A program made the position numbers and the translations under genes. The notes beneath the pieces are model-generated. The model was not told the origin of the DNA. It did not search any database and worked only from the letters and a program-made list of their open reading frames with translations. Below are positions 57,402 to 64,000 of a stretch of 64,000 nucleotides of DNA, piece after piece; within the stretch, counting starts at the first letter, position 1; the number at the start of each line of letters is the position of its first letter. This stretch comes from Streptomyces verrucosisporus (GTDB lineage: Bacteria; Actinomycetota; Actinomycetes; Streptomycetales; Streptomycetaceae), in NCBI RefSeq assembly GCF_017114865.1, contig NZ_JADEYH010000007.1, forward strand, positions 1-64,000, in the 5' to 3' direction.

Positions 57402-58301
57402 GTGGCAGACCGTCCGACCCGCCGCACACCCCGCCTGAACCGGGCCCGGGTGGTGCGCGCCCGGCGCCTGTCGCCCGGCATGGTCCGCGTGGTGCTCGGC
57501 GGTCGGTCCCTGGCCGGCTTCCCGGCCGGCGCGTACACCGACCACTACGTCAAGCTGCTGTTCCCGGCGGAGGGCGTGCGCTACCCCGAACCCTTCGACC
57601 TCGCCGACATCCGCGCCCGGCTGCCGCGCGACCAGTGGCCCGTCACCCGCACCTACACCGTGCGCGCCTGGGACGCGCAGGCGTGCGAGCTGACCGTGGA
57701 CTTCGTCGTCCACGGCGACGAGGGGCTGGCCGGGCCCTGGGCGGCGCGCGCCGAGCCGGGCGAGGAGGTCCTCTTCCTCGGCCCCGGCGGCGGCTACCGC
57801 CCCTCCTCCGAGGCCGACTGGCACCTGCTGGTGGCCGACGAGAGCGCGCTGCCCGCCGTCGCCGCGTCGCTGGAGGCGGTACCCGGCGGGGCTCCGGTGC
57901 ACGCCTTCGTCGAGGTCGCGGGCCCGGAGGAGGAACAGGACCTCGCCCTGCCCCCGAACGCCGGACTGCGCTGGCTGCACCGCGGCTCCGGGCGGGTCGG
58001 CGCCCGTCTGGTCCAGGCGGTGCGCGCACTGGACTTCCCGCCCGGCGACGTGCAGGCGTTCGTCCACGGCGAGGCGGGCTGGGTGAGGGAGTTGCGCCGC
58101 CATCTGCGCACCGAGCGGGGTGTGCCGCGCGAGCGGCTGTCGGTCTCCGGCTACTGGCGCCTGGGCCATGACGAGGACGGCTGGCAGGCGTCGAAGCGGG
58201 AGTGGAACGTGCAGGTGGAGGCGGAACAGGAGAAGGCACCCGCCTCCTCCGCCTCTCCCTCCGCTCCGGCCGGAACGGAGGGCGGCGCGCCCGCACGCTG
58301 A
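57402..58301 (+). CDS. Siderophore-interacting FAD protein (ferric-siderophore reductase)
   Basis: A 299-residue SIP-family flavoprotein. The FAD-binding barrel has the RxYTVR motif in VTRTYTVRAWD, then VDFVVHGDEGLAGPWA and LFLGPGGGYRP. The NAD(P)H domain carries HLLVADESALPA, HGEAGWVRELRRHL and SGYWRLGHDEDGW. It frees iron by reducing imported ferric siderophores in the cytoplasm. GTG start at 57402 with AGGAG upstream. The iron box predicts repression in iron-replete cells. A Ser/Pro/Ala tail follows the family domain. Confidence 0.93.
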   Translation: MADRPTRRTPRLNRARVVRARRLSPGMVRVVLGGRSLAGFPAGAYTDHYVKLLFPAEGVRYPEPFDLADIRARLPRDQWPVTRTYTVRAWDAQACELTVDFVVHGDEGLAGPWAARAEPGEEVLFLGPGGGYRPSSEADWHLLVADESALPAVAASLEAVPGGAPVHAFVEVAGPEEEQDLALPPNAGLRWLHRGSGRVGARLVQAVRALDFPPGDVQAFVHGEAGWVRELRRHLRTERGVPRERLSVSGYWRLGHDEDGWQASKREWNVQVEAEQEKAPASSASPSAPAGTEGGAPAR

Positions 58302-58332
58302 CCGCGCGCCGAAGCCACACCCCGGCCCCGCC

Positions 58333-58373
58333 CGGCGCGTACGGTCCGGTCTGAGGCCGGACCGTACGCGCCG
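58333..58373. terminator. Bidirectional terminator, 17-bp perfect stem
   Basis: CGGCGCGTACGGTCCGG and its complement with a 7-nt loop. It fills the gap between convergent stops at 58301 and 58385. Confidence 0.85.
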
Positions 58374-58384
58374 TGGCCCGCCCG

Positions 58385-61189
58385 TCAGCCGACGGAGGTG
58401 TACGCCACCACGCCGCGCACCACCTTCTCGGACGCCCTGCGGGCGTTGCGCGCCACCGTGCCGCCCTCGGGCGCCGCCGCGGCGATCTGGCCGAGCACGT
58501 CGACCAGTTGCTTGCACCAGCGCACGAAGTCGCCGGCCGGCATCTCGGCCTCCCGCAGCACCGAGTCCAGGCTGTCGCCCTCCGCCCAGCGGTAGGCGGC
58601 CCAGGCGAAGCCGAGGTCGGGCTCGCGCTGGCCCACGCCCTCGGACTGGTTGATCCGGTGCTCCTCCTCCAGGGCGTCCAGCCGGCCCCAGATGCGGACC
58701 ATCTCGCCCAGCGCGTCCTTGGCCTTCCCTCCGGGCAGCACCGGCTGGAGGGCGTCGTCGGCCGAGCGCGCCTCGTACACCAGGGCCGAGGCGCAGGCGG
58801 CCAGTTCGGTCGGGGACAGCCCCTCCCAGACGCCCTCGCGCAGGCACTCGCTCGCCAGCAGGTCCAACTCGCCGTAGAGCCGGGCCAGCCGCCTGCCGTC
58901 GTCGGTCACCTCGTCGCCGCGCAGATAGCCCAGATCTGACAGGAGCGCGTAGACGCGGTCGAAGGTGCGGGCGATGGTGTTGGTGCGGCCCTCGATGCGG
59001 CGCTCCAGCTGCCGGGTGTCGCGCTTGAGGCGGTGGTAGCGCTCGGCCCAGCGGGCGTGCGCCTCGCGCTCGTCGCAGCCATGGCAGGGGTGGGCGCGGA
59101 TCGCCTTGCGCAGCCGTGCGATCTCGGCGTCGTCGGCGGCCTCCGAGCGCTGCCCGCGGCGGGTGCGCCCCGGCTCGTGGTGGCCGGCCCTGGTGCGCAG
59201 CGCGGAGGCCAGATCTCTGCGGGACTGCGGGCTGCGCGGGTTGAACGACTTGGGGATCCGCATCCGCTCCAGCGGCTCCACGGGGACGGGGAAGTCCATC
59301 GAGGCCAGCCGCTTGACCTGGCGGGCGGCGGTCAGCACCAGCGGGCGCGGGCCGTCGTGGTCCCAGCCGCGGTGGCCGTGGCTGCGCCCGGCCGGAACAC
59401 CCGGGTCCAGCACGAGCGCCAGACCGGCGAACTTTCCGGTGGGCACGTGGATCACATCACCCGGCCGCAGCTTCTCCAAGGAGTCGGCCGCCGCCGCGCG
59501 CCGCTGGAGGGCGCCCTGCCGGGCCAGTTCGGTCTCACGGTCCTTCAGCTCGCGCCGCAGCCGCGCGTACTCCTCGAAGTCCCCCAGGTGGCAGGTCATC
59601 GCCTCGCGGTAGCCCTCCAGGCCCTCCTCGTTGCGCTGCACCCTCCGGGAGATGCCGACGACCGCGCGGTCGGCCTGGAACTGCGCGAAGGAGGTCTCCA
59701 GCAGTTCGCGCGAGCGGTGCCGCCCGAACTGCGAGACCAGGTTGACCGCCATGTTGTACGACGGGCGGAAGGAGGAGCGCAGCGGGTAGGTGCGGGTGCC
59801 GGCGAGCCCCGCCAGCGCGCCCGGGTCCATGCCGCGCTGCCACAGCACCACCGCGTGGCCCTCGATGTCGATGCCGCGCCGTCCGGCGCGGCCGGTGAGC
59901 TGGGTGTACTCGCCGGGGGTGATGTCGACGTGCTGCTCGCCGTTCCACTTGACCAGCTTCTCCAGCACCACCGACCGGGCGGGCATGTTGATGCCCAGGG
60001 CGAGGGTCTCGGTGGCGAAGACGGCCTTGACCAGGCCGCGGACGAACAGCTCCTCCACGACCTCCTTGAAGGTCGGCAGCATGCCCGCGTGGTGCGCGGC
60101 GATGCCCCGCTCCAGCCCCTCCAGCCACTCGAAGTAGCCCAGGACGTGCAGGTCCTCGTCGGGGATGGAGGCGGTGCGCTCCTCCACCAGCTCGCGCACC
60201 CGCGCCCGTTCCCCGGCGTCGTTCAGCCGCAGCCCTGCGTACAGGCACTGCTGTACGGCCGCCTCGCAGCCGGCGCGGCTGAAGATGAAGGTGATCGCCG
60301 GGAGCAACCCCTGGGAGTCGAGCCGGTCGATCACCTCGGGGCGGCCGGGCGTCCAGATCCGGCTGCGCTGGCGCCGCTCGCGCTCCCGGTCGGCCTCGCG
60401 CACCGGTTTGCCGCGGCGCCTCTCGCGGGCGGAGGGCAGGCGGCTGTTCTCCAGCTGGGCCATGCGGAGCAGGTCCGGGTTGACCTCGCGGCGGCCGTTC
60501 TTCTCCTCGAACAGGTCGTACATCCGCCGCCCGGCCAGCACGTGCTGCCACAGCGGCACGGGCCGGTGCTCGGAGACGATCACCTCGGTGTCGCCGCGGA
60601 CGGTGTCCAGCCAGTCGCCGAACTCCTCGGCGTTGGAGACGGTGGCCGACAGCGACACCAGCGTCACCGAGTCGGGGAGGTGGATGATGACCTCCTCCCA
60701 GACCGCGCCGCGGAACCGGTCGGAGAGGTAGTGCACCTCGTCCATCACCACGTAGCCCAGGCCCGCCAGCGCCTGCGAGCCGGCGTAGAGCATGTTCCGC
60801 AGGACCTCGGTGGTCATCACGACCACCGGCGCGCCGGAGTTGATGCTGTTGTCGCCCGTCAGCAGGCCGACGTTCCGCGCGCCGTGGCGTTTGACCAGGT
60901 CGTTGTACTTCTGGTTGGACAGCGCCTTGATGGGCGTGGTGTAGAAGCACTTGCGGCCCCGGGTGAGGGCCAGGTGGACGGCGAACTCGCCCACGATCGT
61001 CTTGCCGGATCCGGTGGGCGCGGCGACCAGCACGCCCTTGCCGGCCTCCAGTGCCCTGCACGCCTCGATCTGGAACGGATCCAGCTCGAAGTCGTACATC
61101 TCGCGGAAGGGGGCCAGAGCGGTGGCCTGCTCGGCGGCGCGGACCCGGGCGGCGGCGTAGCGCTCTGCTGGGGACATGTCCTCGGTCAT
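58385..61189 (-). CDS. Ski2/HelY-like DEAD/DEAH-box RNA helicase
   Basis: A 934-residue superfamily 2 helicase. Motif I is VAAPTGSGKTIVGEFA, motif Ia TTPIKALSNQKYND, motif II DEVH in VVMDEVHYLSDRFRG, motif III LSATVSN, and motif VI QLTGRAGRRGID. The C-terminal 430 residues hold the DSHCT-like helical module with CRQ-type charged repeats. Actinobacteria use this family in RNA handling, possibly rRNA or decay. I start at the ATG at 61189; a GTG at 61222 is possible. A TAGGCT -10-like element just upstream suggests a very short leader. Confidence 0.92.
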   Translation of the reverse strand: MTEDMSPAERYAAARVRAAEQATALAPFREMYDFELDPFQIEACRALEAGKGVLVAAPTGSGKTIVGEFAVHLALTRGRKCFYTTPIKALSNQKYNDLVKRHGARNVGLLTGDNSINSGAPVVVMTTEVLRNMLYAGSQALAGLGYVVMDEVHYLSDRFRGAVWEEVIIHLPDSVTLVSLSATVSNAEEFGDWLDTVRGDTEVIVSEHRPVPLWQHVLAGRRMYDLFEEKNGRREVNPDLLRMAQLENSRLPSARERRRGKPVREADRERERRQRSRIWTPGRPEVIDRLDSQGLLPAITFIFSRAGCEAAVQQCLYAGLRLNDAGERARVRELVEERTASIPDEDLHVLGYFEWLEGLERGIAAHHAGMLPTFKEVVEELFVRGLVKAVFATETLALGINMPARSVVLEKLVKWNGEQHVDITPGEYTQLTGRAGRRGIDIEGHAVVLWQRGMDPGALAGLAGTRTYPLRSSFRPSYNMAVNLVSQFGRHRSRELLETSFAQFQADRAVVGISRRVQRNEEGLEGYREAMTCHLGDFEEYARLRRELKDRETELARQGALQRRAAAADSLEKLRPGDVIHVPTGKFAGLALVLDPGVPAGRSHGHRGWDHDGPRPLVLTAARQVKRLASMDFPVPVEPLERMRIPKSFNPRSPQSRRDLASALRTRAGHHEPGRTRRGQRSEAADDAEIARLRKAIRAHPCHGCDEREAHARWAERYHRLKRDTRQLERRIEGRTNTIARTFDRVYALLSDLGYLRGDEVTDDGRRLARLYGELDLLASECLREGVWEGLSPTELAACASALVYEARSADDALQPVLPGGKAKDALGEMVRIWGRLDALEEEHRINQSEGVGQREPDLGFAWAAYRWAEGDSLDSVLREAEMPAGDFVRWCKQLVDVLGQIAAAAPEGGTVARNARRASEKVVRGVVAYTSVG

Positions 61190-61234
61190 CGTACTTACGA
61201 GCCTACCGGCCGCCACCGACACAGCACCCGGTCT

Positions 61235-62152
61235 TTACGGCCCGGCGGGCTCCGGGGCGAGTACCCGGACCGCCGCCGGGACCGCCTCGACCGTGAGCGG
61301 CAGTGGTCCCAGCGGCTCGCCGTCGGCGTAGCCGGTCACCTTCTCCCCGGGCGTGGCGGCCTCCAGGGTCACCTTCGCCGCCCGGTGCACGGTGACCGCG
61401 GGGTGGGCGAGGTGGGTGCCCCGGTAGACGCGCGGGAAGACCCTCAGCAGGGTGGCGCGGCCGCACTCCCCCACCACCGTGACGTCCAGCAGGCCGTCGT
61501 CGAGGCGGGCGTCCGCGCAGATCCGCATGCCGCCGCCGTAGGAGGGGCCGTTGCCGACCGCGACCAGTGTCGCGTCGATCTCCAGCGGCGGGCCGTCGTC
61601 GAGTGTGAGGCGGTACGGGATGGTCCGCAGCCCGGCCAGTTCGGCGAGTATCGCCGCGTCGTAGCGCAGGCGCCCGGCGGGCCACCGCATGCGGTTGGCC
61701 CGGTCGTTGACGCGGGAGTCGAAGCCGGAGGCCAGCACGCTGCCGTACCGGCGCCCGCCGACCCGGCCGAGGTCGATGCTCCGGCTCCGGCCCTCCTTGA
61801 GGGCCCGCGCGATCACCCGTCCCGCCCCGGCCGGGTCGCGCACGGGCAGGCCCAGGGAACGGGCGATGTCGTTGCCGGTTCCGACGGCCACCACGCCCAG
61901 GGGAGTGTCGGTGCCGACCACCGCCTGGAGGGCGAGGGAGGCCATCCCGTCCCCGCCGACGGCGATCAGCGCGCCGGTGCCGCCGCGTACGGCCCGGCGT
62001 GCCCGGATGAGCGCGTCGTCGGCGTCCGCGCCGACGACCGTGCGCACCGAGAAGCCCGCCGCGCGCAGGGCGCGTGCGGCGGGCTGGGCGGCTCCCGCAC
62101 CGCGGCCACCGCCCGCGGTGGGGTTGACGAACAGGGTGATCTCACCGGTCAC
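61235..62152 (-). CDS. Diacylglycerol kinase-family lipid kinase
   Basis: A 305-residue enzyme of the DagK/LCB5 group. The catalytic loop is AVGGDGMASLALQAV, with PLGVVAVGTGNDIARSLG, VLASGFDSRVNDRANR and VGNGPSYGGGMRICADA. It phosphorylates diacylglycerol or a related lipid. The GTG at 62152 lies 6 nt after TATGGT (62159-62164), so it may have a leaderless transcript although tatC ends only 17 bp upstream. Confidence 0.9.
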   Translation of the reverse strand: MTGEITLFVNPTAGGGRGAGAAQPAARALRAAGFSVRTVVGADADDALIRARRAVRGGTGALIAVGGDGMASLALQAVVGTDTPLGVVAVGTGNDIARSLGLPVRDPAGAGRVIARALKEGRSRSIDLGRVGGRRYGSVLASGFDSRVNDRANRMRWPAGRLRYDAAILAELAGLRTIPYRLTLDDGPPLEIDATLVAVGNGPSYGGGMRICADARLDDGLLDVTVVGECGRATLLRVFPRVYRGTHLAHPAVTVHRAAKVTLEAATPGEKVTGYADGEPLGPLPLTVEAVPAAVRVLAPEPAGP

Positions 62153-62169
62153 GCGCGGACCATACCGGC

Positions 62170-63132
62170 TCAGGTGGCGTCGTCGTAACCGTTGCGCCTG
62201 GTCGGACCGCCCTCGGAGGTGCCCTCGGGCAGTGCGGAGGGGCCGTCGACGGGTTCGATCGCGCCGACCTTCTCCGGGGTGTGGTCGAGCGGGGACGCCT
62301 CGTCGTCGCTCAGTCCGGCGTAGGGGTCCTTGCGACTGCGGCGGCGGTCGTTGAACAGGGAGACCCCGACGGCGATGAAGTACAGCAGCACGATCGGCGC
62401 GGCCAGGGCGCCCATGGTCAGCGGGTCGCCGCTGGGGGTGGCGACAGCCGCGAAGAGGGTGATGGAGACGACCATGACCCGCCACCAGCCCAGCAGCCTG
62501 CGGCCGGTGAGGACGCCGCCGAAGTTCAGCATCACCAGCACCAGGGGCAGCTCGAAGGCCAGCCCGAAGACGATCACCATCCGCGTGATGATGTCGAGGA
62601 GCTCGTCCAGGGGCACGAGGTTTCCGGTGCCCTCGGGGGTGAACTCGATCAGGGTGGCGGCCATCGTCGGCAGGACGATGTACGCGAGGTAGGCGCCGCC
62701 GAGGAAGAGCGGCACGCCGGCCGCGACGAAGGAGCGTGCGTACTTCTTCTCGTGGCTGTGCAGGCCGGGGGCGAGGAAGGCCCACAGCTGGTAGAGCCAG
62801 ACCGGGCAGGCCAGCACCATGCCGGTGGTGAGTCCAACCTTCAGCATGAGGGTGAAGGGCGCGATCACACCGCTGATGGTGATCTCGGCGCAGGCCTCGC
62901 CCTTCTCCGCGGCCCGGCCGAAGCCCGCGGTGCAGCCGACGGCGTCGCGGAGGGGCTCGGTGAGGAAGTCGGCGATCTGCTTGTAGTACACCAGCCCGAT
63001 GACGGTGACGGCCAGGATGGCCAGCACCGACTTCATCAGGCGGTTGCGCAGCTCCCGCAGGTGCTCCGCGAGCGGCATGCGCCCCTCGGGATCCCTCTGC
63101 GGCTTCCCCTGTCTGCGGGCGGACTTGAGCAA
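62170..63132 (-). CDS. tatC: Sec-independent translocase subunit TatC
   Basis: A 320-residue protein with six predicted membrane helices. The N-terminal signal-binding region has MPLAEHLRELRNRLMKS, and FEL/PLVLVML with FAAVATPSGDP marks helix 6. TatC recognises twin-arginine precursors. The start is TTG at 63132 with GAGGA upstream; an ATG 19 codons later would lose the family N-terminus. A long Pro/Glu-rich cytoplasmic tail follows, as in other actinomycetes. It lies 82 bp after tatA. Confidence 0.95.
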   Translation of the reverse strand: MLKSARRQGKPQRDPEGRMPLAEHLRELRNRLMKSVLAILAVTVIGLVYYKQIADFLTEPLRDAVGCTAGFGRAAEKGEACAEITISGVIAPFTLMLKVGLTTGMVLACPVWLYQLWAFLAPGLHSHEKKYARSFVAAGVPLFLGGAYLAYIVLPTMAATLIEFTPEGTGNLVPLDELLDIITRMVIVFGLAFELPLVLVMLNFGGVLTGRRLLGWWRVMVVSITLFAAVATPSGDPLTMGALAAPIVLLYFIAVGVSLFNDRRRSRKDPYAGLSDDEASPLDHTPEKVGAIEPVDGPSALPEGTSEGGPTRRNGYDDAT

Positions 63133-63214
63133 CCCACGTCCTCGGTGTCAGTGGCGGTGTGCCGGGTGTCTGGGCTCTAGCGGCACCGGGCCCGTCTCCG
63201 GGCCTGGGACCGGG

Positions 63215-63508
63215 TCAGTTCTTGGTGGTCTGCTGGCCGGGCTCGTTAACCGGGCGGGAGCTGGTGACGTCGCCGGGCGCGGCCTGGATCGTCCTGGGCG
63301 CGGCCTGCTGCGCCGAGGCGTCCTGCTGGGCGGAGGCGTCCTGCTGGGCGGTCTCGTTCTCCTTCTTCATGGCCTTGGCCTCGCTCTTGAGGATGCGGGC
63401 CGACTTGCCGAGGGAACGGGCCATGTCGGGGAGCTTCTTGGCGCCGAACAGCAGCAGGACGACGAGGAGGATCAGTACGATCTCCATGGGCCTGAGGTTG
63501 CCGATCAT
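63215..63508 (-). CDS. tatA: Sec-independent translocase pore subunit TatA
   Basis: A 97-residue TatA. One N-terminal helix (about 7-22, EIVLILLVVLLLFGAKK) is followed by the amphipathic helix KLPDMARSLGKSARILKSEA. The tail has a duplicated AQQDAS unit coded by an 18-bp tandem repeat (63315-63332, 63333-63350). It oligomerises to form the Tat pore with TatC. The 271 bp to the next gene at 63780 show only its promoter region. Confidence 0.96.
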   Translation of the reverse strand: MIGNLRPMEIVLILLVVLLLFGAKKLPDMARSLGKSARILKSEAKAMKKENETAQQDASAQQDASAQQAAPRTIQAAPGDVTSSRPVNEPGQQTTKN

Positions 63509-63779
63509 GTGCCACTACCTTCTCGCCGGGGCGGCGGTGTCCGTGCCTGCCCTACTGATTCGGACGGGCTTCCTCGTACTGGTGCGCTGGCAGCGATCGT
63601 AACCCCGGGGGGTGAACGCGGGGCAATGCCTCCGCGTCATCCCGGTGCCGGTCACGGACACCACGTCCACACCGTCTTGAAGGGTACCGCCCCGGAGTCC
63701 GGACATGGAGGGGGCGACGCCCGGCGGTGCCCCGGGGGGCATGCACCGGCATGCGGTCGGCACACCGCCGGCGCTCCGT

Positions 63780-63977
63780 TCAGCGTTCGATCCGCGCCCG
63801 TGCGGCCAGGGGGGTCGCGGCCCGCTCCAGGTCATCGGCGGCCCTGGCGAGATGCTCGCAGCCGTCGCCGACCGCCCGGGCGAAGCGCCGTACCTCCAGC
63901 CCAACCCGGACGGCGAGGACGCCGAGCACGGCGAATCCGCAGAAGGCGAGCGTGAGGAAGACCATGGGCCAGAGCAT
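63780..63977 (-). CDS. Small membrane protein upstream of tatA
   Basis: A 65-residue protein. One helix (about 5-25, MVFLTLAFCGFAVLGVLAV) is followed by an amphipathic helix with alternating Arg/Glu. No family is recognised. It lies on the same strand as tatA-tatC, but 271 bp away, so a shared transcript is uncertain. Confidence 0.6.
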   Translation of the reverse strand: MLWPMVFLTLAFCGFAVLGVLAVRVGLEVRRFARAVGDGCEHLARAADDLERAATPLAARARIER

Positions 63978-64000
63978 GGGGCGAGCGTAGTGGACGGCCG

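Noticed and set aside
59033..62188. A 1051-codon open frame on the plus strand
   Set aside because: Antisense to the helicase and lipid kinase genes, which have complete motif sets.

Overview
The window is chromosomal DNA from a high-GC actinomycete, almost certainly a Streptomyces or very close relative. The evidence is the very high third-position GC, frequent GTG/TTG starts, many genes that appear leaderless, a DmdR1/IdeR-type iron box, and the gene neighbourhoods. From memory, the order metQIN, argH, argR-D-B-J-C, pheS-pheT, infC-rpmI-rplT, Ski2-like helicase and tatC-tatA also occurs in Streptomyces coelicolor. I see no prophage, intact insertion sequence, CRISPR array or rRNA. Nearly everything is core metabolism and housekeeping, with decayed genes at the joints.

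Layout. 1-3 kb: a tandem GNAT protein, then pabB-pabC (p-aminobenzoate/folate). 3-3.5 kb: five tRNAs (Gly, Cys, three Val) with promoter and terminator. 3.5-8 kb: zinc-ribbon protein, phosphotransferase, small membrane proteins and a membrane-anchored Ser/Thr kinase. 8-15 kb: a SPOUT methyltransferase and a cobalamin block (cysG-type uroporphyrinogen methyltransferase, a BluB-CobT fusion with a very long disordered head, cobL). 15-19 kb: the methionine ABC importer metN-I-Q, preceded by a candidate Met/Cys leader peptide and hairpin. 19-24.5 kb: membrane proteins, an N-acetyltransferase, a Tat-exported glycerophosphodiester phosphodiesterase, a PlsC acyltransferase and two damaged genes. 24.5-35 kb: arginine biosynthesis on the minus strand (argC-J-B-D-R, then argG-argH), interrupted by four small genes; ARG-box-like palindromes overlap both arg promoters. 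35-41 kb: LysR-type substrate-binding protein, degenerate histidine phosphatase, GHL10-type secreted hydrolase, a carbohydrate-binding-module remnant and 3-hydroxybutyryl-CoA dehydrogenase. 41-48.5 kb: translation genes (pheST; infC-rpmI-rplT; a second SPOUT methyltransferase) and an orphan histidine kinase. 48.7-56 kb: SseB-like protein, an orphan mycosin-type subtilisin coupled to a membrane protein, a PLP aldolase/deaminase, a DUF2510 protein with an 18-bp repeat, and a BtuF-like/OsmC pair. 56-64 kb: 5'-3' exonuclease, iron-regulated siderophore-interacting protein, Ski2-like helicase, diacylglycerol kinase and tatC-tatA.

Functional links. The cobalamin block makes and attaches the lower ligand of B12, a methionine-synthase cofactor, and lies next to the methionine importer. 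TatA/TatC at the right end would export the twin-arginine substrates seen here (glycerophosphodiesterase, GHL10 hydrolase). The strongest regulatory observations are perfect long terminator hairpins at convergent junctions, several sharing bases with stop codons; a recurrent TANNNT -10 element 6-7 nt before start codons (leaderless transcripts); an AUC-initiated infC behind a leader of roughly 300 nt; and a candidate Met/Cys attenuation leader for metNIQ. Functions are assigned by recognising motifs and family sequences by eye; no database search was run.
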